Positions 24,664 through 34,231 of a stretch of 64,000 bases of DNA are shown here, one piece after another. This stretch comes from CAIVAT01 sp037137455 (GTDB taxonomy: Bacteria > Bacteroidota > Bacteroidia > Bacteroidales > FEN-979), in the NCBI GenBank assembly GCA_037137455.1, contig JBAXKG010000010.1:1-64000 (forward strand), in the 5' to 3' direction. The position numbers were made by a program, and so were the translations under genes. Every line of letters begins with the position of its first letter. The first letter of the stretch is position 1. The notes under the pieces were generated by a model. That model did no database searches, was not told where the DNA came from, and saw nothing but the letters and a program-made list of their open reading frames with translations.

Positions 24664-27600
24664 TTAAATGTTAGTAACTTTTTGAATTTGGAATGCTTCC
24701 AATCTGACAAGGGCTTCGTTGATTCCTGTTACATCGCGAAAAATCAAAAATAATCGGTTTTTTTCCTCCGTCATTTTGCAACATGTGGGGTTGTTTTTAA
24801 TGAATTCAAGGATTGCAGTGAACTGATCAGATTGGAAATATGCTGATTCGGGATTATTTATAAAATAAGCTGTCAGTCGCTGATTTCGAAGAACAAGCTT
24901 TTCGAATCCGATCATGCGGGCAACCCACCGGAGGCGAATGGTATGCAGCAGCGATTCCGTCTGTTCCGGCAGTAAGCCAAAGCGGTCGGTAAGCCGATCC
25001 CTGAATTGCAGAAGGTTCACTTCCGATTCAATGGAATCAAGTTCCTTGTAAAGGTTCAATCTCTCGGTAATATTGGTAATGTAATAATCCGGAATTAGAA
25101 TTTCCAGATCGGTTTCGATAACACAATCCCTGACAAAGTTTGTCGGAATATCTGTATGAAAAACATCCCTGAAATCAGTCTCCTTTAACTCAAGCAAAGC
25201 TTCGTCCAGGATTTTCTGGTACATTTCATAGCCGATCTCAGAAATAAAACCACTCTGCTCCGCGCCCAGGATGTTGCCGGCGCCACGGATATCGAGGTCA
25301 CGCATGGCAATATTGAAGCCACTTCCAAGATCGGCAAACTCTTCAATGGCGCGCAGCCTTTTTCTGGCCTCATCGGTAAGGGAGGACATTGGTGGCGCCA
25401 ACAGGTAACAAAATGCCTTTTTATTCGACCGTCCCACCCTTCCGCGCAATTGGTGCAGGTCGCTTAACCCGTAATGATGGGCATCGTTGATAATTATTGT
25501 ATTCACGTTTGAAATATCCAAACCTGATTCAATTATCGTGGTGGCAATAAGCACATCATATTCCCCTTCAATGAAGTCGAGCATCACCTTTTCGAGTTTG
25601 TGCCCCATTAGCTGTCCATGGGCAACAGCAACCTTGACTCCCGGCACTATACGCTTAACCATACCGGCTATATCCAAGATATTCATCACACGGGTTGTAA
25701 CAAAAAAGACTTGTCCGCCCCTCGATACCTCGAAAGTGATGGCCTCTTTGATAACCTCTTCGCCAAACGGATGGATCTCGGTTTGGACCGGATAACGATT
25801 TGGTGGTGCGGTATTGATGATTGAAAGGTCGCGCGCACCCATAAGCGAGAATTGCAATGTTCGCGGAATAGGAGTGGCTGTAAGGGTAAGGGTATCCACA
25901 TTAACCCTCAGCATTTTCATCTTTTCCTTTGCACTTACGCCGAATTTTTGCTCTTCATCAATGACGAGCAATCCGAGATCCTTGAAAATAATATCCTTGC
26001 TGAGCAAGCGATGTGTCCCGATCAGGATATCGATTTTTCCTTCTTCAAGTTCAACAAGCAATTTTTTTTGTTCTTTGGCCGATTTGAAACGGTTGATGTA
26101 ATCGACCCTGCATGGAAATTCCTTCAGCCGTTCTGAAAAGGTTTTAAAATGCTGGAGAGCCAGGATAGTGGTAGGAACAAGTATAGCCACCTGCTTGCTT
26201 TCTGCCACCACTTTAAAAGCCGCGCGAATCGCAATCTCTGTCTTTCCAAACCCCACATCACCGCAAATAAGGCGATCCATCGGATAGGTCTCTTCAAGAT
26301 CCCTTTTCACATCAACGGTGGCCTTGATCTGATCGGGTGTGTCTTCATAAATAAAGGAAGCTTCCAGTTCTGTCTGCAGGTAAGTATCCGGCGAACAGGC
26401 CAAACCTTGCGTGGCGCGGCGTTCAGCATACAACTTGATTAGCTCTTTGGCAATATCCTTTACACGGCTCTTTGTTTTATTCTTGAGCTTATTCCAAACA
26501 TCCGATCCAAGGCGATTAAGCGATGGAGCCGTACCCTCTTTGCCAATATATTTTGATATCCTGTGAAGTGAATGAATACTGACATAGAGCAGATCGTCAT
26601 TCTTATAGATCAGCCTGATGGCCTCCTGTTCCTTGCCGTTGTTGCTGATCTTTTCCAATCCATCGAAGCGCCCGACCCCGTGATCGATATGGGTTACAAA
26701 ATCGCCGGGGCGCAGATCGTACAAATCTTTCAGTGTCAATGCCTCTTTGGCAGTATATCCTTCGCGAAGGTGAAATTTATGGTACCGCTCAAAAATCTGG
26801 TGGTCGGTGTAGCAGGCTATCTTTTGATCACTGTCGATAAAGCCTTCGTGAAGGGAAAAGTTCAAGGTGACGCTTAACGATTTTCTGGTTTCGGGTAACT
26901 CATCAGCACTTTGTCGCTCAATGTCTTCAAATATACTATTCAGCCGTTCCGCCTGTTTAGGGTTATCGGCAAGGAGAAAGTTCTGATATCCATTGGCAGC
27001 ATTCCTTTGCATATCCTTAAGCAGGAGATCGAAATTTTTATTAAATGATGGCTGTGGTTTAGTGTTAAAAACTACCGGGTGGGCTGTTTTAAAGTAAAAC
27101 TGCTGTCCGAATTCAATAGTCGAAAAATCGAGCAGTGACTTCAGGAATTCATTGCCATTAAGAATCAGATCAGATGCGGTTTGTTTTTCCAACTGGTGCG
27201 ACATCGATCCGGCGTTATCAATCCAAACAACTGCTTTTTCGGGCAGGAAGGCAAAAATCGATTCGTAGGCAATTTTCTTTTCGGCACTTACCCTGATATC
27301 AGGAACTATGCTGATCTCCTGCATTTTTTGAATTGAAAGCTGTGTAGATGGATCAAAGGTGCGGATCGTGGCTACTTTATCGCTGCTGAACTCAATACGA
27401 TAAGGATGATCACTGCTGAACGAGTATACATCGATCAGTCCGCCACGGAGCGAAAATTGGCCTGGTTCAACCACAAAATCGGCACGTTCGAATTCGTATT
27501 CCAAAAGCAAATCAAGAATGAAATCCATATTGACCTGCTCTGAAACAGAAAGTTTCAGGGTATTTTTTTCGAGATATTTTTTATTTACAACTTTTTCGGC

Positions 27601-27984
27601 GACAGCCTCCGGATAACTTACTATAACGAATTTCCGGGCCCTGCTGTTGAGCTGGTTTAATACCTCGGTACGCGACAACAATCCCTGGTTGTCTTTTATG
27701 CCGGCCTGGAGCCCGCGTTTGAAGGAAGAGGGAAAAAAATAGACCCGGTCACCCAGTATTTGTTGCAGGTCGTTAAAAAAATAGGCTGCTGATTCTTTAT
27801 CCTGGAGCAGCATCAGGTGTATGTTTGTGGTTGACTCAAACACGGCAGCCGTAACGAGAGATCTGGAAGAACCAACCAGGCCATTTAGATGGAGACGGAA
27901 TCGGGTAACGAGTTCAAAATAACCGACAATCTCCTTAACGAGGAGACTATCTTTGAATAACGATAAAAGTTCTGAAGGCTTCAA
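24664..27984 (-). CDS. mfd: Transcription-repair coupling factor Mfd
   Basis: Mfd removes RNA polymerase stalled at DNA lesions and recruits UvrA. This 1106-residue protein has the expected order: UvrB-like N-terminal part (about 1-400), RNA-polymerase-interacting domain (about 420-490, with GDFVTHIDHGVGRF), RecG-like helicase with Walker A GDVGFGKTE near residue 575 and DEEQ Walker B, the second helicase lobe ending in QLRGRVGRSNKKAFCYLL, and the C-terminal TRCF domain (about 960-1060). Length is normal for Bacteroidota. It lies 7 nt downstream of the fructose-bisphosphatase gene and is likely cotranscribed. Confidence 0.97.
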   Translation of the reverse strand: MKPSELLSLFKDSLLVKEIVGYFELVTRFRLHLNGLVGSSRSLVTAAVFESTTNIHLMLLQDKESAAYFFNDLQQILGDRVYFFPSSFKRGLQAGIKDNQGLLSRTEVLNQLNSRARKFVIVSYPEAVAEKVVNKKYLEKNTLKLSVSEQVNMDFILDLLLEYEFERADFVVEPGQFSLRGGLIDVYSFSSDHPYRIEFSSDKVATIRTFDPSTQLSIQKMQEISIVPDIRVSAEKKIAYESIFAFLPEKAVVWIDNAGSMSHQLEKQTASDLILNGNEFLKSLLDFSTIEFGQQFYFKTAHPVVFNTKPQPSFNKNFDLLLKDMQRNAANGYQNFLLADNPKQAERLNSIFEDIERQSADELPETRKSLSVTLNFSLHEGFIDSDQKIACYTDHQIFERYHKFHLREGYTAKEALTLKDLYDLRPGDFVTHIDHGVGRFDGLEKISNNGKEQEAIRLIYKNDDLLYVSIHSLHRISKYIGKEGTAPSLNRLGSDVWNKLKNKTKSRVKDIAKELIKLYAERRATQGLACSPDTYLQTELEASFIYEDTPDQIKATVDVKRDLEETYPMDRLICGDVGFGKTEIAIRAAFKVVAESKQVAILVPTTILALQHFKTFSERLKEFPCRVDYINRFKSAKEQKKLLVELEEGKIDILIGTHRLLSKDIIFKDLGLLVIDEEQKFGVSAKEKMKMLRVNVDTLTLTATPIPRTLQFSLMGARDLSIINTAPPNRYPVQTEIHPFGEEVIKEAITFEVSRGGQVFFVTTRVMNILDIAGMVKRIVPGVKVAVAHGQLMGHKLEKVMLDFIEGEYDVLIATTIIESGLDISNVNTIIINDAHHYGLSDLHQLRGRVGRSNKKAFCYLLAPPMSSLTDEARKRLRAIEEFADLGSGFNIAMRDLDIRGAGNILGAEQSGFISEIGYEMYQKILDEALLELKETDFRDVFHTDIPTNFVRDCVIETDLEILIPDYYITNITERLNLYKELDSIESEVNLLQFRDRLTDRFGLLPEQTESLLHTIRLRWVARMIGFEKLVLRNQRLTAYFINNPESAYFQSDQFTAILEFIKNNPTCCKMTEEKNRLFLIFRDVTGINEALVRLEAFQIQKVTNI

Positions 27985-27991
27985 TCGATGC

Positions 27992-29011
27992 TTAATCGAT
28001 TTTAAATTCGGGTGAATGTTCTTTCATCATGTGTTCGGCCATTTCTACCATATTTATAGGCCCTACAAACAATGGTGATCGCTCATGCAATGTGGTTGGT
28101 TGTATATCGAGTATGCGGCGGAACCCGTCGGAGGCTTTTCCCCCGGCCTGTTCGGCCAGAAAAGCAACCGGATTGCATTCGTACAGCAACCTCAGTTTGC
28201 CTTTTCTGTTTTTTGTCGTACCCGGATAGAGGAATACTCCACCCCGTACCATATTTCTGTGGACATCGGCAACCATAGAGCCGATATACCTTGTCGAATA
28301 GGGGCGATGTGTAGCAGCATCTTCTTCCTGGCAATAATGGATATACTGCCTTACACCTTCGGGGAAAGAAAAATAGTTGGCTTCATTGATTGAATATATT
28401 GTTCCTTCCTCAGGATACTTCATATCGGGGTGGCTCAAAATAAAGAGCCCTACCGATGGATCCAGGGTAAAACCGTTGACGCCATAACCGGTAGTATAAA
28501 CCAGCATGGTTGAAGAGCCATAAATCACGTAGCCGGCAGCAACCAGATTACGTCCGGGTTGAAGAAAGTCCTCCAGTTGGGCAGATCCACGCACCGTACG
28601 GCGATGGTATATAGAAAACAACGTACCAAGAGAAACATTGGACTCAATGTTGGAGGAACCATCGAGAGGATCCATGGCGACAACATATTTTCCATGTTTC
28701 GAAATATCACTGTCGAGGATTATAATATCTTCATTTTCTTCCGAACCAATTGCACAGCATTGTCCGCCTGATTTCAAGGCGGCGATGAACTGCTCATTTG
28801 CATAAACATCAAGTTTTTTCTGATCCTCGCCCTGAACATTCACTTCACCGGCATATCCCATCACATCACCAAGACCGGCACGGTTTACTTCACGGTTTAC
28901 AAATTTGGCAGCAATGCCAATATCGCTGAGTAGCCGGGAGAGTTCGCCTGAGGCTTGCGGATAATCAGCCTGTTTTTCGATAATGAACTCTGTGAGAGTT
29001 TTGAATTTCAT
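27992..29011 (-). CDS. fbp: Class I fructose-1,6-bisphosphatase
   Basis: This 339-residue enzyme hydrolyses fructose 1,6-bisphosphate in gluconeogenesis. The metal-site motif DPLDGSSNIESN (about residues 115-126), the preceding EENED segment, and the substrate-binding YIGSMVADVHR and LYECNP(V)AFLAEQAGG stretches are all present. The start at 29011 (MKFKTLTEF) matches the family and follows a -7 element at 29039-29032. A longer frame from 29044 has no counterpart. It is divergent from aspartokinase with a 73-nt intergenic region. Confidence 0.96.
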   Translation of the reverse strand: MKFKTLTEFIIEKQADYPQASGELSRLLSDIGIAAKFVNREVNRAGLGDVMGYAGEVNVQGEDQKKLDVYANEQFIAALKSGGQCCAIGSEENEDIIILDSDISKHGKYVVAMDPLDGSSNIESNVSLGTLFSIYHRRTVRGSAQLEDFLQPGRNLVAAGYVIYGSSTMLVYTTGYGVNGFTLDPSVGLFILSHPDMKYPEEGTIYSINEANYFSFPEGVRQYIHYCQEEDAATHRPYSTRYIGSMVADVHRNMVRGGVFLYPGTTKNRKGKLRLLYECNPVAFLAEQAGGKASDGFRRILDIQPTTLHERSPLFVGPINMVEMAEHMMKEHSPEFKID

Positions 29012-29031
29012 AAAGAATGATTTTGAAAGAA

Positions 29032-29039
29032 CAAAAATA
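29032..29039 (-). promoter_or_regulatory. Probable -7 element for fbp
   Basis: TATTTTTG on the minus strand matches TAnnTTTG and ends 20 nt before the fbp ATG. No well-spaced TTG was found. Confidence 0.45.
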
Positions 29040-29072
29040 GTCATTTCGGCGAATTCAATATTGCTTTTTCTT

Positions 29073-29080
29073 TACATTTG
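29073..29080 (+). promoter_or_regulatory. Possible -7 element for aspartokinase
   Basis: TACATTTG matches TAnnTTTG but ends only 4 nt before the ATG at 29085, so a transcript from here would be leaderless or nearly so. No -33 TTG at proper spacing is visible. Confidence 0.3.
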
Positions 29081-29084
29081 CTGC

Positions 29085-30383
29085 ATGTATATCAACCTCT
29101 TCAAATTTGGCGGCACTTCGGTCAACAGCGCTGCCGGTATAAAAAATGTTGCCGATATCGTGAATAAATTCAGCTCCCGGCCTTTGCTGGTGGTGGTTTC
29201 GGCAATGGGAAAAACTACAAACGCATTGGAGGATGTGTTGAAAAATTACATGAACAATGATCCTGTTGCCGTGGTTGATTCTTTTCAGAAGGTTTGGAAT
29301 TATCATTTTGCAATCCTGGATGAATTGTTTGCAGACAAAGATCATGTAGTATTCGGAGAAATCGGTTCCTTGTTTGATAATCTCAGGGGATATATCCGGA
29401 AAGGGAGTTTGTACACTGCAAACCGTCCGGATTTTGACTTTGAATATGACCAGATAGTTAGTTTCGGGGAGTTGATTTCATCTGCGATTCTGAATCATTA
29501 CCTGATTTTGCAAGGAATTCGTTCGAATTTATTTGATGCCCGGGGGCTCATTAAAACAGATTCATCTTACCGTGATGCCCGGGTAGATTGGGAAACCACC
29601 AAACAATTGATCCGGCAAAACATCTCCGGATATTTTCAACAACATCCCGACCCGGGGTCCATTATATTAACGCAAGGATTCATCGCAAGCGATATGGCCG
29701 GTAGCACTACTACCCTGGGTCGCGAAGGCTCCGACTTCTCTGCCGCTATTTTTGCCTATGTGCTTCAGGTAAAAGAGATGACCATTTGGAAAGATGTTCC
29801 GGGTGTAATGAATGCCGATCCGAAATGGATGAAGGAGGCGACGCTTCTCAGGACTCTCTCCTATCGCGAAGCCATCGAACTTGCCTATTATGGCGCAGGT
29901 GTGATTCATCCGAAGACGATCAAACCACTTGAGAATGCCAATATTATCCTCAGGGTCAAGTCGTTTCTGAATCCGGAGTCGGAGGGAACATCTATTGAAA
30001 ATCTTAAAGAATGGAAAATTTCTACCCCCATTTTTATCCGGAAACAGGATCAGGTGTTGATTTCTATTTCACCTCGTGATTTTTCTTTTATTTTAGAGGA
30101 AAACATGAGTGAAATATTTATGATCCTTGCAACTTTCAGGGTAAAGGTAAATGTAATGCATAATTCGGCTATCAGCTTTTCTATTTGCGTTGATGCTGAT
30201 TCTCAAAAAATCACTCCCTTGATCTCTTACCTGCAGAAAGATTATGAAACCCGCTACAACGAAGGACTCGAGCTGTTTACCATTCGGCACTATAATCCTG
30301 AAGCAATAAACAGAATCATCGATGGAAGAAAAATCCTGATGGAACTAAGGAGCAGGAATACAATCCAGGTAGTGCTGGCTTAG
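29085..30383 (+). CDS. Aspartate kinase, monofunctional
   Basis: This 432-residue enzyme phosphorylates aspartate for lysine, threonine and methionine synthesis. The amino-acid kinase fold starts with FKFGGTSVNSA (about residues 6-16), followed by SFGELISS, TLGREGSDFSAA and WKDVPGVMNADP. C-terminal ACT-like regulatory domains (about 300-432) contain the EENMSEIFMILATFRVKVNVMHNS segment. The start at 29085 places FKFGG near residue 6, as in orthologues. The longer frame from 28983 runs into the divergent fbp gene. Its stop overlaps the stop of the convergent phosphofructokinase gene. No homoserine dehydrogenase fusion is present. Confidence 0.94.
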   Translation: MYINLFKFGGTSVNSAAGIKNVADIVNKFSSRPLLVVVSAMGKTTNALEDVLKNYMNNDPVAVVDSFQKVWNYHFAILDELFADKDHVVFGEIGSLFDNLRGYIRKGSLYTANRPDFDFEYDQIVSFGELISSAILNHYLILQGIRSNLFDARGLIKTDSSYRDARVDWETTKQLIRQNISGYFQQHPDPGSIILTQGFIASDMAGSTTTLGREGSDFSAAIFAYVLQVKEMTIWKDVPGVMNADPKWMKEATLLRTLSYREAIELAYYGAGVIHPKTIKPLENANIILRVKSFLNPESEGTSIENLKEWKISTPIFIRKQDQVLISISPRDFSFILEENMSEIFMILATFRVKVNVMHNSAISFSICVDADSQKITPLISYLQKDYETRYNEGLELFTIRHYNPEAINRIIDGRKILMELRSRNTIQVVLA

Positions 30384-31612
30384 GGTATCACCACAGGGAA
30401 ATCGTAACGGAATTCATCAAATCCGGGTTTTCCGAGAATGTTTGTCAGGAAATCGTGATAAGCTTCGGTAAATGAAAATTTACTTATATCATAGTAATCT
30501 TCAGACAATGGTTTGTTGCCCACCGCACCCATGTCGATCGAGGTGGTATTGAATTCTTCCAACTCTGCATTTGGTACTATTTTTTTCATTACAGGCATCT
30601 GACCATATTCTTCACGAAGCAACAGATCGACCACCTTATCGGCGAGGGTTGAAGTTAACCGGCGGTCATAATGCCTGCAATGTCCCGATCTTGGATAATA
30701 CCCTGAGATCTGGGCGCGGGATTCAAGTCCTAAACGGCTGCTGATTTCCGAAGCAATTACGCCACTGACACCGCCAAAACGGGGATGTCCGTATTCATCT
30801 AATTCTGAGCTGGCATATACCACATCCAACTTGCCAGTTTTTTCATCATACCAGCGGGTTCCTTCTGATACCGGAATAATAAGGCATCTCTTTTTTGACT
30901 GCATATAGGCTTCCTTCACAATTTCAAAAAACACCTCCTTGCGTTCTTTGGTGATCTCAAATTCGGGGATCAGCCCGAGTGAGGCGCCACCAAAAACAGC
31001 CGTGCCGGTAAGCCAGCCGGCATCGCGGCCCATGACCTCCATGACGAGGATACGGGAATGTGATTCGGCAGTAGTTTTAAGGTTGGCTGTGAACTCCATC
31101 ATCGACTGGGCAGCCGATGGAAACCCAGGACACATCACTGCCTCGATCTCCTTCCCTTTATAATGATGGGTGGTTCGTGTACGCAAATCATTGTCGATTG
31201 TTTTGGGAAACCCGATTACCGGAATGCCTTCAGTTTCAAACAAACGCTTGGCTGCTCCGTTAGTATCATCGCCCCCGATAGTTACAAGCACATCGATCTT
31301 GTATCGTTCAAAGTTACGCAGCACTTGCGGAACACGGCTTTCAGGGTTCTTTTTCGAGGGAAAAGGGTTTGTCCGGCTCGAGCGCAAAGCGGTTCCCCCA
31401 TAATAACCATCATAAGGCTGATGGGTGAGGTCAACCACATCGCCATCGCCCAATAGCCCTTTCCAACCCTGCAGAATACCATATACTTTAAAACCCAACA
31501 ATGAGGCGCGGTTCCGGATAGCCTCAATACTTGAATTGATTGCAGGGGTATCGCCCCCGCCTGATAAAATTGCCAGTGTTTTTCCGTGAAACAGTTTATG
31601 CTCGTATTTCAT
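30380..31612 (-). CDS. Pyrophosphate-type 6-phosphofructokinase
   Basis: This 410-residue phosphofructokinase has SGGGDTPAIN (phosphoryl-donor loop, about 17-26), GGDDT (113-117) and PKTIDND (136-142) with the catalytic Asp, plus MGRDAGWL and the late YYPRSGHCRHYDRR segment. ATP-dependent enzymes have Gly in both discriminating positions (GGDGS and PGTIDND). Here they are Asp116 and Lys137, the combination that marks pyrophosphate-dependent enzymes. The enzyme would run reversibly, able to serve glycolysis and gluconeogenesis. A -7-like TAAGTTTG lies at 31642-31635. Confidence 0.9.
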   Translation of the reverse strand: MKYEHKLFHGKTLAILSGGGDTPAINSSIEAIRNRASLLGFKVYGILQGWKGLLGDGDVVDLTHQPYDGYYGGTALRSSRTNPFPSKKNPESRVPQVLRNFERYKIDVLVTIGGDDTNGAAKRLFETEGIPVIGFPKTIDNDLRTRTTHHYKGKEIEAVMCPGFPSAAQSMMEFTANLKTTAESHSRILVMEVMGRDAGWLTGTAVFGGASLGLIPEFEITKERKEVFFEIVKEAYMQSKKRCLIIPVSEGTRWYDEKTGKLDVVYASSELDEYGHPRFGGVSGVIASEISSRLGLESRAQISGYYPRSGHCRHYDRRLTSTLADKVVDLLLREEYGQMPVMKKIVPNAELEEFNTTSIDMGAVGNKPLSEDYYDISKFSFTEAYHDFLTNILGKPGFDEFRYDFPVVIP

Positions 31613-31785
31613 AAGTTTTTTCGCTTTTCGGCTGCAAACTTACACTTTTTTTGGAAATCGTATTGTTAACTTTTCATGGTTCAGCCGATGAATGGAGGCG
31701 ATGTTGAGGACTTTATGAGTTAGGCATATCATAATCTTAATTTCTAAGAAGGATTTCATAAATTTGCAACCCAAATTATCATATT

Positions 31786-34185
31786 GTGTGGAATTTTCTT
31801 GTCAGGATTATATTACGGAACAGGATTACTATTCTTGTTTTAATTGCGATTTTGACGGCCTTTATGGGTTACAAGGCCACCCAGGTAAAAATACAGTATC
31901 AAAGCGCAAGTATCCTTCCTGAATCGGATTCAACAGCCAGGACATATGAGAAGTTTATAAAACAATTTGGTCAGGATGGCACTGTGATGTTCATTGGCAT
32001 TGTTGACCCGGATTTTTTCAGGTATTCACACTTCTCATCAGTTTATGACCTTACCGATTCTCTGAAAAGCATCAAGGGTGTTGCAGCTATTGTATCGGTT
32101 ACACGGCTATATAACCTGGTAAAAAATGATTCACTGAAGAAATTCGAATTCATCCCGATCTCACCAACCAAACCATTAACCCAACGGGCTCTCGATTCAG
32201 TGAGATCCCTGATTTATTCATTGCCTTTTTATGAGGGGTTGGTCTTTAATAAAAACACTTCCGCTTACTTATTCGCCCTGACCCTTGATAAAAACACGAT
32301 CCAATCCAAAGAGCGTGACAGGCTTGTTGGTGATATCAAGGCAATGGTTGATCGTTTTTCGGACAGATCGAAGATTGAAGCACATTATTCAGGGCTCCCG
32401 TTTATTAACACCCTGATAGCAAAAAAACTTTTAAATGAGCTAAGGTTATTCGTATTGCTGGCTTTGCTTATCTCAGCGCTTTTCCTTTTCGTATTTTTCC
32501 GCTCGGCCAAAGCGGTTATTTTTCCGATGGTCATAGTGCTGATAAGTGTGATATGGGCGCTGGGGCTAATGGCGCTCTTTGGTTATAAGATCACCATGCT
32601 TACCTCTATTATTCCACCTCTTGTCATTGTGATTGCAGTTGAAAACTGCATATTTATCCTCAACAAATATCACTACGAATATAGCCATCATGGTAACCAG
32701 GCAAAGGCGCTAACTCGGGTTATCCAGCGGATTGGCGTAGCCAATTTACTCACAAATGCCGCCACAGCCACGGGTTTTGCAGCATTTACCATCACAAATA
32801 ATAAACTGTTGGTCGAATTCGGGCTGGTTGCTGCTATCAGTATCATGGTGATTTATGCCCTTTCGCTGACAATGGTCCCGATCTTTTTCAGTTTTCTTCC
32901 TCCTCCAAAGGGGAAATATACCAAACACATCGAAGAAAGCCTGGCGAGGTCAATGATCGACAAAGTTGTATTTTGGGTTCAGCATTACCGCAACCCCATT
33001 TACATCGCCATGGGCATTTTAATAGTGATTGGTGTGATTGGAGCCCTCAGGCTGAAAACAAGCGGAACAATCGTAGATGATATTTCAAAACGGGACCCCA
33101 TTTATAAGGACATTCTCTTTTTCGAAAAACATTTTAAGGGGATTATGCCATTGGAAATTACTGTTGACACAAAAAAGAAAAAAGGGGTCATGAACCTTTC
33201 TACCCTTAAAAAAATAGACAGGTTACAGGATAGCCTGAAAACTTACAAAGAGTTATCGAAAGCTCTATCGATCGTGGAAGTAATCAAAACGGCCCGGCAG
33301 GCCTTTTATGCCGGAGATGAGCAATATTATTCACTCCCTGGTTCAAATGAGCTGACTTTTTTGGCTGATTACATCCCGTCGTTCAAATCGAAAAAACGAT
33401 CTATTCTAAATAACTTCATTGATTCAAACTACCAGGTCACAAGAATTAGTATTCAAATGGCCAATGTCGGCATCACAAAGATCGACAGCATACAGCAAAG
33501 CCTAAAGCCGAAAATCGATTCCATATTCAGCCCTGCAAAGTATAATGTCACCATCACAGGCACAAGTGTCGTGTTTTTAAAAGGCACAAAATTTCTGATC
33601 CGTAACCTGTGGGAGAGCATTGCACTTGCAATTGTAGTGATCGCCATGCTGCTTGCCTTTCTGTTTAGCTCGTGGCGGATGATACTGATTTCGCTGATTC
33701 CGAATCTCATTCCCCAGCTCATGACAGCCGCGCTTATGGGTTTCACGGGTATCCCGATCAAACCATCAACTATCCTGATATTCAGCATTGCCCTTGGCAT
33801 TTCAGTTGATAATTCAATCCAGTTCCTTTCACGTTACAGGTTGCAATTGAAACAAACAGGGCATAATATCCCCTCATCGGTTATTTCGGCGCTAAAAGAA
33901 ACAGGGTATAGCATGATCTATTCTTCAACTGTCCTGTTCTTTGGATTTGGAATTTTTGTGTTCTCTACATTTGGAGGTACGCAGGCCTTGGGATTCCTGA
34001 TCTCGTTCACTTTACTGGTTGCCGGATTGTTAAATATGCTGGTTTTGCCATCGCTCCTGCTTACACTTGATAAGTGGAGCACTACCAAAGCATTTGAAAA
34101 ACCCCTGATGGATATTTACGAAGACCATGCTGATATAGACCTTGAAGAGACACATATTAATGTACCGCAAACCGAAAAAGAGTAA
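31786..34185 (+). CDS. MMPL/RND-family exporter
   Basis: This 799-residue inner-membrane protein has the RND repeat: a first helix (about 9-27), a large periplasmic loop (to about 210), a cluster of five helices (about 220-370), another single helix near 405, a second loop, and a second helix cluster (about 610-765). Motifs such as VISVIWALGLMALFGY and ALGISVDNSIQFLSRY belong to the MMPL/SSD membrane core. Such proteins export lipids or hydrophobic compounds; the substrate is unknown. The start appears to be GTG, preceded by TAAATTTG at 31759-31766. No membrane-fusion or outer-membrane partner is adjacent. Confidence 0.88.
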   Translation: MWNFLVRIILRNRITILVLIAILTAFMGYKATQVKIQYQSASILPESDSTARTYEKFIKQFGQDGTVMFIGIVDPDFFRYSHFSSVYDLTDSLKSIKGVAAIVSVTRLYNLVKNDSLKKFEFIPISPTKPLTQRALDSVRSLIYSLPFYEGLVFNKNTSAYLFALTLDKNTIQSKERDRLVGDIKAMVDRFSDRSKIEAHYSGLPFINTLIAKKLLNELRLFVLLALLISALFLFVFFRSAKAVIFPMVIVLISVIWALGLMALFGYKITMLTSIIPPLVIVIAVENCIFILNKYHYEYSHHGNQAKALTRVIQRIGVANLLTNAATATGFAAFTITNNKLLVEFGLVAAISIMVIYALSLTMVPIFFSFLPPPKGKYTKHIEESLARSMIDKVVFWVQHYRNPIYIAMGILIVIGVIGALRLKTSGTIVDDISKRDPIYKDILFFEKHFKGIMPLEITVDTKKKKGVMNLSTLKKIDRLQDSLKTYKELSKALSIVEVIKTARQAFYAGDEQYYSLPGSNELTFLADYIPSFKSKKRSILNNFIDSNYQVTRISIQMANVGITKIDSIQQSLKPKIDSIFSPAKYNVTITGTSVVFLKGTKFLIRNLWESIALAIVVIAMLLAFLFSSWRMILISLIPNLIPQLMTAALMGFTGIPIKPSTILIFSIALGISVDNSIQFLSRYRLQLKQTGHNIPSSVISALKETGYSMIYSSTVLFFGFGIFVFSTFGGTQALGFLISFTLLVAGLLNMLVLPSLLLTLDKWSTTKAFEKPLMDIYEDHADIDLEETHINVPQTEKE

Positions 34186-34231
34186 AAGGAATAATACCAA
34201 CAGCAATCTATTCAATTAATATCAAGGTACC

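Noticed and set aside
25487..27000. Several 60-100-codon open frames opposite mfd
   Set aside because: They lie wholly within a well-conserved gene, lack homology I can recognise and have no ribosome-binding or promoter context; typical shadow frames.
28983..29084. Upstream extension of aspartokinase to 28983
   Set aside because: It would run through the divergent fbp gene start, and the conserved kinase motif begins right after 29085.
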